A stretch of DNA of 41,563 bases from Halobacteriales archaeon QS_4_69_225 (GCA_003020965.1 PXRL01000025.1:709-42271); one strand, 5' to 3'. Positions 1 through 8,102 are shown, numbered from the stretch's first letter. The notes: a model not told the origin generated them from the sequence alone. A program made the numbers and translations.

Positions 1-117
1 CACTCCGAATTAACGCCTGTGGAGACTGCACTCCCTGTGGATACCTCGGTGTCTGCAAAGTGCGTCGTGGAAGTAGGAAGCCCCACCCTCAAGCGCGAGT
101 CGTCAGGCGAGCGGTAG
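1..117 (+). CDS. tnpB: TnpB (OrfB) RNA-guided nuclease, C-terminal fragment
   Basis: This is an open frame from the window edge, 38 codons then TAG. The tail reads HSELTPVETALPVDTSVSAK and continues to VVEVGSPTLKRESSGER, which I recognise as the usual C-terminus of haloarchaeal IS605 OrfB/TnpB proteins (TPVETALPVDT, GSPTLK). TnpB is the RNA-guided DNA nuclease related to Cas12. The catalytic RuvC residues and zinc finger are upstream and unseen, so whether the protein is active cannot be said. The stop lies 15 nt before the element boundary. Confidence 0.75.
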   Translation, partial: HSELTPVETALPVDTSVSAKCVVEVGSPTLKRESSGER

Positions 118-132
118 GGTGGAGTAGTTCAC
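1..132 (+). mobile_element. Right end of an IS200/IS605 (IS1341-type) element
   Basis: The first 132 bases are the 3' part of a TnpB-carrying insertion element. The TnpB reading frame stops at 115-117, and the sequence through GGAGTAGTTCAC at 121-132 resembles the right-end boundary seen on haloarchaeal IS200/IS605 relatives. In this family the 3' end of tnpB and the right end are also transcribed as the scaffold of the omega (re)RNA, and the bases just outside the element act as the guide. Here the guide would begin near 133. The left end and any tnpA lie outside the window, so completeness cannot be judged. Confidence 0.7.
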
Positions 133-175
133 TCCGTCTCAGAAGAAATAAACCGGGGCCGTCCGCCCCTTCGGT

Positions 176-3100
176 ATGCGCAGAAGAGCATTCATGACGG
201 CGGTCGGGATGACCGCGGGGTGGACGCTGCTTCCGGGGACGACCGGTGGGGCCGACACCATCCCCGACCTGGCGTTCGATTCGACGGGTAGCCTGCTCGA
301 CGCCGACGGGGAGACGCTGACCGACGACTCGCTGATAGCCGTCCGGGCGGAGACGACGGCGTCCAACGAGGACGCCGACGGCAACGGCGACGCCGTTTCC
401 TACCCCGACGGCGCCGACATCCCGCTCGTCGCGGTCGACGGTAGCGTCGTCGGGTTCGGCGCAATGTTGGTCACCGACGACGCCGACTTCTCGTACGGCA
501 ACGAGGAGTTCGTCCTGAACGTCTGGGACGACCAGATCGGCGGCGGGACGGTGCTGTGGGACGAGGGCCACGGCCAGTTCTACGACCTCTCGCAGTTCTC
601 GCAGTTCGAGTCCTACGCCGAGGACCGCGGCTACACCGTCGAGGCGACGACGGACCTGGAGTCGGACCTCTCCGGCGCGGACGCCGTCGTCGTCACCTCG
701 CCCTCTGACTCGTTCGGCGACGCCGAGAAGGACGCCCTCTCATCGTTCGTCGCCGACGGCGGGACGGTCCTCCTGCACGACCAGTCGGACTTCGACGACT
801 TCGACGAGACGGCCAACCTCGACGATATCGCCTCGGCGCTGGACCTCGACTTCCGGTTCAACGACGACCAGGTGCTCGACGACGACAATAATGACGGTCC
901 GAACTACGTGCCGACGACCGGGCGGTTCAACGAGTCTTCCTTCGATTACTTCGACGACCGGGAGGGCATCTCGACGACGGGGTTCCAGCGGGGCGAGACC
1001 TACGAGGCGACCGTCGAGAGCGTCGCCGACGGCGACACGTTCACCGCCCGCTTCGAGGACGACAGCACCGAAGAGATACGCGTCCTGGGCGTCGACACGC
1101 CCGAGTCGCCCGACGCACAGCAGTTCGAACGGCCCGCCGAGTGGGAGGGCCTGGCCAGCGACGCCCGCCCGTTGATCGAGGAACTCGCCTTCGACTCGAC
1201 CAGTAGCCTGCTGGACGAAAACGGCGACCCGATGTCGGGCGGCGACGGCGTGCTCGTGACCGCCGAGTCGACGGCGTCCAACGAGGACGCCGACGGCAAC
1301 GGCGACGCCGTCTCCTACCCCGACGGCGCCGACATCCCGCTCGTGGCCGCCGACGGGACGGTCGTCGGGTTCGGCGCGATGCTGGTTACCGACGACGACG
1401 ACACCTCCTACGGCAACGACGAGTTCGTCCGGAACGTCTGGGACGACGCGGTCGGCGGCGGGACGGTGCTGTGGGACGAGGGCCACGGCCAGTTCTACGA
1501 CCTCTCGCAGTTCTCGAACTTCGAGTCCTCCGTCGAGGAGGCGGGCTACACCGTCGAGGCGACGACGGACCTGGAATCGGATCTCGCCGACGCGGACGCC
1601 GCCGTCGTCACCTCGCCTTCCGATTCGTTCGACGACTCGGAACTGTCGGCGCTATCGTCGTTCGTCGACGACGGTGGCGCGGTCTTCCTGCACGACCAGT
1701 CGGATTTCGACGACTTCGACGAGACGGCCAACCTCGACGACATCGCGTCGGCCCTCGGCGTCGGATTCCGGTTCAACGACGACCAAGTCGTCGACGACGA
1801 GAACAACACCGGCCAGTCCTTCCGACCGACGACGACCCGGGTGACCGACGCCTTCCGGTACGGGGCCGACCGGGCCGGCGTCGACGGCGAGACGCCGCCC
1901 GCCGACTACCCGTACCTCGCCGAGTGGGCCGAGAAGGCGACGGCGTTCGCCGAGGACGAACTGCTCGAGAAGACGGTCGACGTCAGTTTCGACGACAGCG
2001 AACCCGTCCGTGACGACTTCGACCGGTTGCTCGCGTACGTCACCTACGACGCGAGCGGCGACGGGTCCCGGGAGACGCTGTACAACGCCCGGCTCATCGA
2101 GAACGGCTACGCGCGGGTGTACGGATCGACGCTGTCGCGTCACGAGGAGTTCTGGGCGCTGGAGGACGCCGCCCGGATGGACGGGGCCGGCCTGTGGGCC
2201 GAAAGCGACGTCGGGGCGGCGGCGCCGATCCGCGACCGGCCGGTGACGGAACTGTTCGTCCCGGATGCGGTGGCGGTCACGACCGAGAGCGGCGACCCCG
2301 CGGCCGACCGGGTCCCGGTGGCCGCCGAGTCGACCGCCTCGCCCGCCGAGGCCCCGCTGGTCGGCACCGACGAGGCGAACAACGCCGCCGTCGTCGGCGG
2401 CCTCCTCCCCGACGAGGGGTACGAACTCCAGGAGGGCTCCGGCTACAACGTCGCCGGCTACGGCAACTTCACGTTCCTCGCGAACCTCGTCGACTCGCTG
2501 GCCGACGGGACCGGCCCGGTGCTCATCGACGGCGGGCACGGCCAGTTCGGCGTCGACTACGGCCTCTCCAACGAGGACGCCGCCTACTTCGGCCGCTACC
2601 TCGAGGGCTTCGACGTCGCCTTCGAGCAGACCAACGACGTGACGGGCGACAGGCTGGCCGACGCCCGCGCGCTGCTCGTGACGACGCCGCCCGAGGCGTT
2701 CACACAGGCGGAGCGAGACGCCGTCGCCGCCTTCGCCGACGACGGCGGGGCGGTCGTCCTCCTCGGCTCCGGCGCCGCCCCCGACGAGGCGACGGGGAAC
2801 CTCGACGACCTCGCGGCCGCGGTGACGGACCTCCGGGTCGGCGGTCAGGTCACCGACGACGAGCGGAACCTCGCCGGGGAGCCGGCGGACCCGACGACGC
2901 GGAACTTCGCCGCCGGGTCGGGGCTGTTCACCGCCTTCGGCGCCGAGAGCGGCGAAGACGGCGACGGCGGCGGCGACGCCGACGAAACGACGGTGTCGAT
3001 CCGCTTCGGCGGGCCCTCCGGGCCGAACCTCGCCCGCGACGCGGCGACGACCGGCGATCTCCTGGCGGACGCGTTCCCCTCGGGGCTGTCCGGCTTCCGC

Positions 3101-3628
3101 GTCACCGTCGCCGTCGACGACACGGACATCGTCGAGATGGCGGGCGCCAGCTATCCCGACGCGTACGCGCCGACCGAGGAGCCGGCGGTCGCCGCCGACG
3201 GCTCGTTGGTGACGGTAAAGGCGGCCGACGCCGACGAGACCGTCCAGCCCGGTGCCGAGGACGTCGTCCTCGCCGGCGTCGACTTCGACGCGCGGGCGCC
3301 GGGGACGACGGACGTCTCCATCACCGTCGAGTCCATGGACGACGACGACGGCTCGCGCGTCCCGACGACGACGGCCGACGGCACGCTCGAGGTCATCGAC
3401 CTCCGGACGGTCGGCGACGGTGACACCCCGACGGACCCCGACGGCGACGGTCGCTACGAGGACGTCAACGGGAACGGCCGAATCGACTACGACGACGTCG
3501 TCGTCCTGTTCACCAACAAGGAGACGACCGCCGTCGAGGACCACCAGGAGGCGTACGACTTCAACGACAACGGTCGGTTCGACTTCGACGACGTCGTCGA
3601 ACTGTCCGAGGAGGTCTCGGGCGACTGA
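176..3628 (+). CDS. Tat-exported multidomain nuclease-like protein with split SNase, GATase-like repeats, cohesin-like and dockerin domains
   Basis: This is a 1150-aa predicted exported protein. Residues 1-27 carry a Tat signal (RRRAFMTAVGMTAG). Residues about 33-275 and 338-580 are two copies of a GATase/DUF4350-like alpha/beta module sharing GGGTVLWDEGHGQFYDLSQF and HDQSDFDDFDETANLDDIAS; the DNA copies are 915 bp apart. A weaker third copy spans about 695-925 (VLIDGGHGQFG). A staphylococcal-nuclease domain is split around copy two: residues 276-316 hold VADGDTF and RVLGVDTPES (the Asp21, Arg35, Asp40 and Glu43 equivalents), and residues 575-690 hold DRLLAYVTYD (the Arg87 equivalent) and ENGYARVY. 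Residues about 937-1083 are cohesin-like. Residues 1088-1150 form a dockerin with two EF-hand loops (DVNGNGRIDYDD, DFNDNGRFDFDD). Its TGA overlaps the ATG of the next gene. Nuclease activity is inferred; folding of the split domain is uncertain. Confidence 0.85.
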   Translation: MRRRAFMTAVGMTAGWTLLPGTTGGADTIPDLAFDSTGSLLDADGETLTDDSLIAVRAETTASNEDADGNGDAVSYPDGADIPLVAVDGSVVGFGAMLVTDDADFSYGNEEFVLNVWDDQIGGGTVLWDEGHGQFYDLSQFSQFESYAEDRGYTVEATTDLESDLSGADAVVVTSPSDSFGDAEKDALSSFVADGGTVLLHDQSDFDDFDETANLDDIASALDLDFRFNDDQVLDDDNNDGPNYVPTTGRFNESSFDYFDDREGISTTGFQRGETYEATVESVADGDTFTARFEDDSTEEIRVLGVDTPESPDAQQFERPAEWEGLASDARPLIEELAFDSTSSLLDENGDPMSGGDGVLVTAESTASNEDADGNGDAVSYPDGADIPLVAADGTVVGFGAMLVTDDDDTSYGNDEFVRNVWDDAVGGGTVLWDEGHGQFYDLSQFSNFESSVEEAGYTVEATTDLESDLADADAAVVTSPSDSFDDSELSALSSFVDDGGAVFLHDQSDFDDFDETANLDDIASALGVGFRFNDDQVVDDENNTGQSFRPTTTRVTDAFRYGADRAGVDGETPPADYPYLAEWAEKATAFAEDELLEKTVDVSFDDSEPVRDDFDRLLAYVTYDASGDGSRETLYNARLIENGYARVYGSTLSRHEEFWALEDAARMDGAGLWAESDVGAAAPIRDRPVTELFVPDAVAVTTESGDPAADRVPVAAESTASPAEAPLVGTDEANNAAVVGGLLPDEGYELQEGSGYNVAGYGNFTFLANLVDSLADGTGPVLIDGGHGQFGVDYGLSNEDAAYFGRYLEGFDVAFEQTNDVTGDRLADARALLVTTPPEAFTQAERDAVAAFADDGGAVVLLGSGAAPDEATGNLDDLAAAVTDLRVGGQVTDDERNLAGEPADPTTRNFAAGSGLFTAFGAESGEDGDGGGDADETTVSIRFGGPSGPNLARDAATTGDLLADAFPSGLSGFRVTVAVDDTDIVEMAGASYPDAYAPTEEPAVAADGSLVTVKAADADETVQPGAEDVVLAGVDFDARAPGTTDVSITVESMDDDDGSRVPTTTADGTLEVIDLRTVGDGDTPTDPDGDGRYEDVNGNGRIDYDDVVVLFTNKETTAVEDHQEAYDFNDNGRFDFDDVVELSEEVSGD

Positions 3629-4377
3629 TGCCGGAGCGCACGCGGGCCGCGGTCGTGGCCCTGGCGGTGGTCGGCCTCGTCGCCGGCGGAGCGGCGGCCG
3701 GCGCACAGACGACGCCAACGGTCGAGCCGGGCGACGCGACGGTCGCAGCCGGCGAGACGGCGACCGTCGCGGTGACGCTGTCGGCTGCCCCGGACGGACT
3801 CGCCGGATTCAACCTGACCGTCGAGGCGACGGGCGGGACCGCACGGGTCGTCGGCGCGAGCGCCGCCGACGACTACGGTATCACGACCGAGCGGGTCGAG
3901 GACGGTCGGGCGACGCTCGAGGGCGTCGACATCGACGAGAACGTCCGGGCGGGTGCGACCGACGTCCGGCTCGGAACCGTGACGGTCCGCGGCGAGCGCG
4001 CCGGCGAAATCGACCTCTCGGTGTCCGTCCGCCGGATGGACGACGACGACGGCGACCCGGTGTCGCCGGAGACGGAGCCGGCCGCCCTGACCGTGACCGG
4101 CGGTTCCGGGGACGCCGGAAACGGGAGCGCCAGCGGATCGGACGCGTCGACGGCGACCGCCGCTGTAGGCGGCGGTAACGACGGCGGACCGACGTCGACC
4201 GGGACCCCGGGGACGACCGAATCCGCCGGCACACAGGCTTCCCCGTCGGACGGGGAAGCGGCGGCCGGCGCCCGGGGAATCGCCGGGATACCGTCGGACG
4301 TCGTTGCGGTGGCCCTCGTCGCGCTGCTGGTGGTCGTCTCCTTCGTCGCGGGGCTGGCCGTCGGCCGGTTCCGGTAG
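3628..4377 (+). CDS. Secreted cohesin-like domain protein with C-terminal membrane anchor
   Basis: This 249-aa protein is translationally coupled to the preceding gene (TGATG overlap). It has an N-terminal hydrophobic signal (about residues 8-26), a cohesin-like beta domain (about 28-155), a Ser/Thr/Gly-rich linker likely to be glycosylated (about 155-220) and one C-terminal transmembrane segment (about 226-246) ending in GRFR. The cohesin-like part matches the one in the upstream protein in order and motifs: GLAGFNLTVEA against GLSGFRVTVAV, then a shared MDDDDG loop. The upstream protein also carries a dockerin, so the natural reading is that this protein docks it at the cell surface. That pairing is an inference from adjacency and domain type. 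Confidence 0.75.
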   Translation: MPERTRAAVVALAVVGLVAGGAAAGAQTTPTVEPGDATVAAGETATVAVTLSAAPDGLAGFNLTVEATGGTARVVGASAADDYGITTERVEDGRATLEGVDIDENVRAGATDVRLGTVTVRGERAGEIDLSVSVRRMDDDDGDPVSPETEPAALTVTGGSGDAGNGSASGSDASTATAAVGGGNDGGPTSTGTPGTTESAGTQASPSDGEAAAGARGIAGIPSDVVAVALVALLVVVSFVAGLAVGRFR

Positions 4378-4407
4378 CGACGCCGGACCCGGAGACGGTC
4401 GCCCGGG

Positions 4408-5619
4408 TCAGGCCTCGCCGAAGGTGGCGGTCGGGTCCGGCACGACCCGGACCAGCACCGGCAGCGCGGCGACGACGACGACCGCCTCCAGCCCGCCGGC
4501 GACGAGAAACGCCGCCAGGAAGCCGAGGCGGTCGGCGACGGCGCCGCCGACGAGGATGCCGCCCAGGAAGCCGAGACTGCCGAAGACGTTGAACCCGCCC
4601 ATCGCAGCGCCGCGCTCGCCCGCGGCGGCCATGTCGGTGACCAGCGCCATCGTCGCCGGCGCCACCAGCGCGCCGAGGACGCCGACGACGACCATCCCGG
4701 CGGCGGCGACGGCGGCCGTCGGCGCGAGGCCGACCCCGACGATCGCCAGCCCGTAGCCGACCGACCCGGCGACGACCGGGACGACGCGGCCGACGCGGTC
4801 CGACAGCGCCCCCAGCGGGTACTGCAACAGCGCGAACGGCGCGAAGAAGCAGGCGAGTACGAGGCCGATCGCGGCCGGGTCGAGGTCGAAGGTTTCCCCG
4901 AGGTAGAACGTGCCGACCAGCCCGAAGAACCCGGCGGTGAAGCGGTCCGTGAAGCCGAAGACGTAGGGGACGAGCAGCTCCGGCGTCCGCCGGACGCCGG
5001 CGAGGACGTCGCCGAGCCCGGCGTCCCGGCTCGGCGCACGGTCGGGGACGGTCGCGGCGACGGCGGCGACGGCGACGAGCAGCGCCGCGGAGGCGACGAG
5101 CGGCGCCAGCGGCCCGATGGCGTACAGTTGCCCGCCGACCGGGGCGCCGAGCGCCGCGCCGGCCCCGATGGCGATGCCCGCGGCGCCCATATTGCGGCCG
5201 TGACCACCATCGAGGTCCATCAGCATCGTGATGGCCAGCGAGAAAGCGCCGATGGTGAACGCGCCCTCCACGAACCGGAGCGCGAGCGCGAGCCCGAACC
5301 CGCCCGTCCCCGTGCGGACGGCGGCGACGAGTGCGAGATACGCGGCTGCGCCGCCGACGGCCCCGGCGACGATGAACGGCGTCCGTCGGCCGGTCCTGTC
5401 GGAGACGGCCCCCCAGACCGCCGAAAAGAGGACGAACGCCGCCAGCTGGACCGCCAGGAACGCGGTGCCGGCGTCGATCGTCGGCGCCGCCCCCAGCGCG
5501 GCGACCAGCTTCTCGACGCCCGGGTAGACGAGCAGCTGCGTGAACAGGACGACGAAGACGACGGCCGACAGCCGGACACGCTCGCTGCGGCTCACACCCC
5601 ATGTCGGGTCCGGCGGCAT
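4408..5619 (-). CDS. MFS transporter
   Basis: This is a 403-aa polytopic membrane protein with about 12 hydrophobic segments in two bundles. The loop after segment 2 carries the major facilitator signature (GAVSDRTGRRTPF), and the second half has the matching GALSDRVGRVVPV. This is the drug/metabolite efflux type of MFS; the substrate cannot be told from sequence. I chose the ATG at 5617-5619 (MPPDPTWGVS), which starts just before the first helix. The frame stays open upstream to 5943, but that extension is Arg-rich and lacks membrane character. It is monocistronic and convergent with the cohesin-like gene, with 30 bp between stops. Confidence 0.85.
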   Translation of the reverse strand: MPPDPTWGVSRSERVRLSAVVFVVLFTQLLVYPGVEKLVAALGAAPTIDAGTAFLAVQLAAFVLFSAVWGAVSDRTGRRTPFIVAGAVGGAAAYLALVAAVRTGTGGFGLALALRFVEGAFTIGAFSLAITMLMDLDGGHGRNMGAAGIAIGAGAALGAPVGGQLYAIGPLAPLVASAALLVAVAAVAATVPDRAPSRDAGLGDVLAGVRRTPELLVPYVFGFTDRFTAGFFGLVGTFYLGETFDLDPAAIGLVLACFFAPFALLQYPLGALSDRVGRVVPVVAGSVGYGLAIVGVGLAPTAAVAAAGMVVVGVLGALVAPATMALVTDMAAAGERGAAMGGFNVFGSLGFLGGILVGGAVADRLGFLAAFLVAGGLEAVVVVAALPVLVRVVPDPTATFGEA

Positions 5620-5975
5620 AAATCTGATAGGTTCGCGCCCCCGGCGTGGCTCGCGAGGCGGCGGCCCTCGACGGCTGCCGACCGACTCAGCGAGCGGGTC
5701 GAACCCAATGGGGCCGGTCGCTTCCCGCATCCTGCCGGTGATCAGCACGACGTCGAACTCACATCGGAACACTACCCGCGAGGCGTACCGGCAGTCCGCG
5801 TTTCCGGGATGTCGTGCCCGTTCGTCGCGCGTACCGGCGACGGCCGCGTCTCGGTCGGCGCCGACGGCGCCGACGACGACTCGCGCGGCACCGTCGTCAC
5901 CGGCCGTCTCCCGCGGCCGCCCGGTTGACCCCGACGAATGCACAGCTATTCCGGGCTCCAGACCCTACCCGGGGT
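5620..5975. other. Intergenic region between divergent genes, no gene seen
   Basis: These 356 bp separate the divergent MFS gene and the small zinc-finger gene. On the minus strand CTATCAGATTTAT (5618-5630) gives an AT-rich patch right at the MFS start. The rest has average GC, and I see no hairpin or RNA. Open frames across it are the usual stop-poor high-GC extensions and look non-coding. Confidence 0.5.
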
Positions 5976-6248
5976 ATGGGCGCCGAACGCGCGTACCGGT
6001 GTTCGGGGTGTTTCGACCACACGGTCGACCGCGGGTTCGACACCTCGCATCTCTCGACGAACTGTCCGGTCTGTGACTCCTTCGAGCGGTTCGTCAACGA
6101 CGACGTCGTCGCGCAGTTCCGGGCCTTCGAGGAGTCGCCGCCCGACGGCGTCGACTGGGAGCGGCTCGACCGCCGCGAGCGGCTCCTCGTCAGCGAGCGC
6201 GTCGTCCGTACCGACCGCAGCGTCGAGGACTTCGAGATCAGGGAGTGA
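5976..6248 (+). CDS. Small zinc-finger protein, haloarchaeal hypothetical
   Basis: This is a 90-aa acidic protein starting at the ATG in GGGGTATGGGC. It has two CxxC pairs: CSGC near residues 8-11 and CPVC near residues 31-34, the arrangement of a small zinc ribbon. The C-terminal half is charged and probably helical (VDWERLDRRERLLVSERVV). Such single zinc-ribbon proteins are common in haloarchaea and mostly have no assigned role; nucleic-acid or protein contacts are typical. The frame is open upstream, but the upstream part lacks coding character. Confidence 0.65.
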   Translation: MGAERAYRCSGCFDHTVDRGFDTSHLSTNCPVCDSFERFVNDDVVAQFRAFEESPPDGVDWERLDRRERLLVSERVVRTDRSVEDFEIRE

Positions 6249-6302
6249 GCGGCCCGGCGGTTCGCTGCCGCTCGGTACCGCTCGCTGTTGGTTCGGAACA
6301 GA

Positions 6303-6392
6303 ACGGGCCGAGAGGGATTTGAACCTGAGCAAGACGGTCGGTCTCGCTTCGCTCGACCGCTGCGACTTGCAGGGTTCAAATCCTTCTCTGCC
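6303..6392. repeat. Duplicated tRNA-Lys 3'-end segments (attachment-site-like relics)
   Basis: The 23 bases at 6303-6325 are identical to 6432-6454, which is the 3' end (acceptor and T arm) of the tRNA-Lys gene on the minus strand. A second, imperfect copy lies in the opposite orientation at 6372-6392 (GGGTTCAAATCC then TTCTCTGCC). tRNA 3' ends are standard integrase attachment sites, so these copies look like scars of past integration or excision. No integrase gene is present nearby. Confidence 0.6.
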
Positions 6393-6432
6393 GGTTCACT
6401 CGACGGCTCGCTGTGCTCGCCGTCTCGTTGCA

Positions 6433-6506
6433 CGGGCCGAGAGGGATTTGAACCCCCGACCATCTGGTTAAAAGCCAGACGCTCTGCCAGACTGAGCTAT
6501 CGGCCC
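6433..6506 (-). tRNA. tRNA-Lys (anticodon UUU)
   Basis: Read on the minus strand the gene begins GGGCCGATAGCTCAGTCTGG, giving the acceptor stem and D arm. The anticodon stem TCTGG/CCAGA encloses the loop CTTTTAA, so the anticodon is TTT (Lys). The T arm GGGGGTTCAAATCCCTC is followed by the acceptor partner TCGGCCC and discriminator G. No intron is seen and CCA is not encoded. It stands alone between a tRNA-end relic and the gene at 6563. Confidence 0.95.
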
Positions 6507-6562
6507 GCGCCCCGCGATAGTCGTGGTTCGGAGTAAATCCTTTCGGTCGGATTCTCTCGCGG

Positions 6563-7210
6563 TCAGCGGTCCGCCTCCAGCGCCTCGGCGATGACGGTCC
6601 CGGGGTCGGAGTCTTCGAGCGCCGCCCGGCGGCGGAGTTCCCGGTAGGCGTCCGGTGGCAGCGACACGCCCATGCGCCCGAGATCGATACCCTCGGCCTC
6701 GAGGGCAACGTCGACGCTCTCGCCGTCGTTGATCCGGGAGGCGGCCGCCCGGACCTCCCGGACCGTGAGGTCGTGATCCAATGTCGCCCACGCGAGCAGG
6801 AACCGCGACTCGCCGGAGACCCGGGCGATGTGCTTGGCGGCCGTCGGGGCGATCTCGCCCGAGGCGACGTGCTGGCGGATCGACCGCGGCAGGTCGTGCA
6901 CCCGAGCCCACTTCCGGATGAACGCCACCGTCACGTCGCCGCCGGCACGCTCGGCGGCGGCCTTGTACGAGCCGGTGCCGCGGACCAGCGCCGCACACGC
7001 GGCCGCCCCCCGGAGCATGAACACGTTGTCGTCGTCGCCGACGGAGTTGTTCGCGAAGTTGCCGACCGTGTCGGCCGCCGTCGCGAGGCTCTTTCCGTCG
7101 GTCGGATCGAACTGGACGGCCCGCTCGCCGGCGAAACGACCGCGGATGACCGGATGGCCGACCGGCGACTCGCGGTCGGCCGGCGGCTCGGCATCCGATC
7201 TGTCGCGCAT
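6563..7210 (-). CDS. Haloarchaeal protein with ParB-like helix-turn-helix (DUF7119-like)
   Basis: This is a 215-aa soluble protein. The N-terminal part contains PVGHPVIRG. The central part (about residues 66-160) holds LPRSIRQHVASGEIAPTAAK, which resembles the ParB/KorB HTH pattern (L-P-x-x-I-x-x-x-V-x-x-G-x-I), so DNA binding is a reasonable inference. The C-terminus (GVSLPPDAYRELRRRAALE) looks like a ribbon-helix-helix or AbrB-like tail. I associate it with the haloarchaeal DUF7119 group, from memory. It reads away from two tiny genes upstream. No ParB CTPase box (GERR) is visible, so it is not a standard partition protein. Confidence 0.65.
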   Translation of the reverse strand: MRDRSDAEPPADRESPVGHPVIRGRFAGERAVQFDPTDGKSLATAADTVGNFANNSVGDDDNVFMLRGAAACAALVRGTGSYKAAAERAGGDVTVAFIRKWARVHDLPRSIRQHVASGEIAPTAAKHIARVSGESRFLLAWATLDHDLTVREVRAAASRINDGESVDVALEAEGIDLGRMGVSLPPDAYRELRRRAALEDSDPGTVIAEALEADR

Positions 7211-7254
7211 TGATGTCGGCTACGCGGAGCGAGAAGAAAAACGTCCCGCCCCGG

Positions 7255-7389
7255 CTACGTCTCCGACTCCTCGTCGCGCTCGTCGGACATGTGCTCCCAG
7301 ATCTCGGTGCAGCCGCAGCCGTCGTCGACGTCCTCGAGATGGCTGGTGTCGACGTCGTCGTCTCGCTCGTCGTCCGCGGGTCGGCTCAT
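7255..7389 (-). CDS. 44-aa acidic haloarchaeal protein with CGC motif
   Basis: This short protein reads MSRPADDERDDDVDTSHLED, then VDDGCGCTEIWEHMSDERDE and a short acidic tail. The CGCTEIWEH core looks like a conserved motif of small haloarchaeal proteins and could bind metal or be redox active. Its ATG overlaps the TGA of the 27-aa frame upstream (ATGA), which suggests coupled translation. Alternatively both frames were once a single gene of about 70 codons split by a one-base shift. No function is known to me. Confidence 0.5.
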   Translation of the reverse strand: MSRPADDERDDDVDTSHLEDVDDGCGCTEIWEHMSDERDEESET

Positions 7390-7469
7390 CGATCTCCCTC
7401 CTCGTACAGTTCGGGAGCGACGTCCGCCGAGGTGTGCTGCCGCCCCTTTTCCCGCCGTCGATCACTCAT
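7386..7469 (-). CDS. 27-aa small ORF coupled to the CGC protein
   Basis: The frame reads MSDRRREKGRQHTSADVAPE then LYEEGDR and TGA. A TATA-like TTATTAATA (7492-7500 on the minus strand) sits 25-30 nt upstream of the ATG, as expected for a leaderless haloarchaeal mRNA. The stop overlaps the start of the 44-aa gene. The ending LYEEGD would read naturally into the acidic start of the next protein, so this may be the N-terminal part of one gene with a frameshift. Confidence 0.4.
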   Translation of the reverse strand: MSDRRREKGRQHTSADVAPELYEEGDR

Positions 7470-7674
7470 CGTCCGCCCGTTCGCTCCCGCCCGTATTAAT
7501 AACCACATTCCACGTCAAAGGCGCCATTGCTCCGAGGTACCGGAACATGGTGCTTCTTCCTGTGACGGTGGCCGACGACGGAACCGGAAGACGGGAGCCG
7601 GTTCGACGGCCGAACAGCGTCGTAACGACGGACGAGGCGACGGGCTTACCAGGCGGCGTCGCCTCGGTCCGCCC

Positions 7675-8019
7675 GTGACCACGTCGGTACATCAGTTGGA
7701 CGACGGGGCGTGGCTCAGCGTCAACGACTCCCGGGAGGTGAACGTGAGCGACCTCTGGTGGCTCGCGCGGCAGGACTTCTGCGACTGCGAGATGGCGGAC
7801 TTCCTCGCGGAGGGGTTCGTCGAGATCGGCGTCGACCACCCGGACGTGGAAGGCCGGGTCGCCGGACAGTGCATCGCCTGCGGCGAGAGCGGCGTCACCG
7901 ACTGGGTGACGCTCGGCCGGGTCGTCGACCCCGACGAGGGCGAGTTCTACGCCGTCGATCCGACGAGCGTCCACGTCCCGGAGCGCCGACGCCGGCTCGC
8001 CCGCCCCGCCGAATCGTAA
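7675..8019 (+). CDS. Hypothetical protein with Cys pairs (GTG start)
   Basis: This is a 114-aa acidic protein. I chose the GTG at 7675 because it opens a compact acidic protein (MTTSVHQLDDGAWLSVNDSR) and the upstream extension is Arg-rich and non-coding. A CTTACC element at 7644-7649 lies about 28 nt before. Cysteines occur as CDC (about residues 39-41) and CIAC (about residues 66-69), which could hold zinc. SDLWWLARQDFCDCEMADFL is a distinctive core. I do not recognise the family beyond haloarchaeal hypothetical. Confidence 0.65.
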   Translation: MTTSVHQLDDGAWLSVNDSREVNVSDLWWLARQDFCDCEMADFLAEGFVEIGVDHPDVEGRVAGQCIACGESGVTDWVTLGRVVDPDEGEFYAVDPTSVHVPERRRRLARPAES

Positions 8020-8102
8020 GCAAGGGTTGCCGGTAGGGGCGAGACGCGGGGAGGTTTGACGAGACGCTCGGTGGTTTATGAGTTCCGCCGCACCGTACCC
8101 GT

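Noticed and set aside
1652..3718. Long minus-strand frame (688 codons) opposite the Tat nuclease gene
   Set aside because: Arg/Val-rich composition typical of the antisense of a GC-rich Asp-rich gene; no motifs or promoter. The plus-strand gene explains the sequence.
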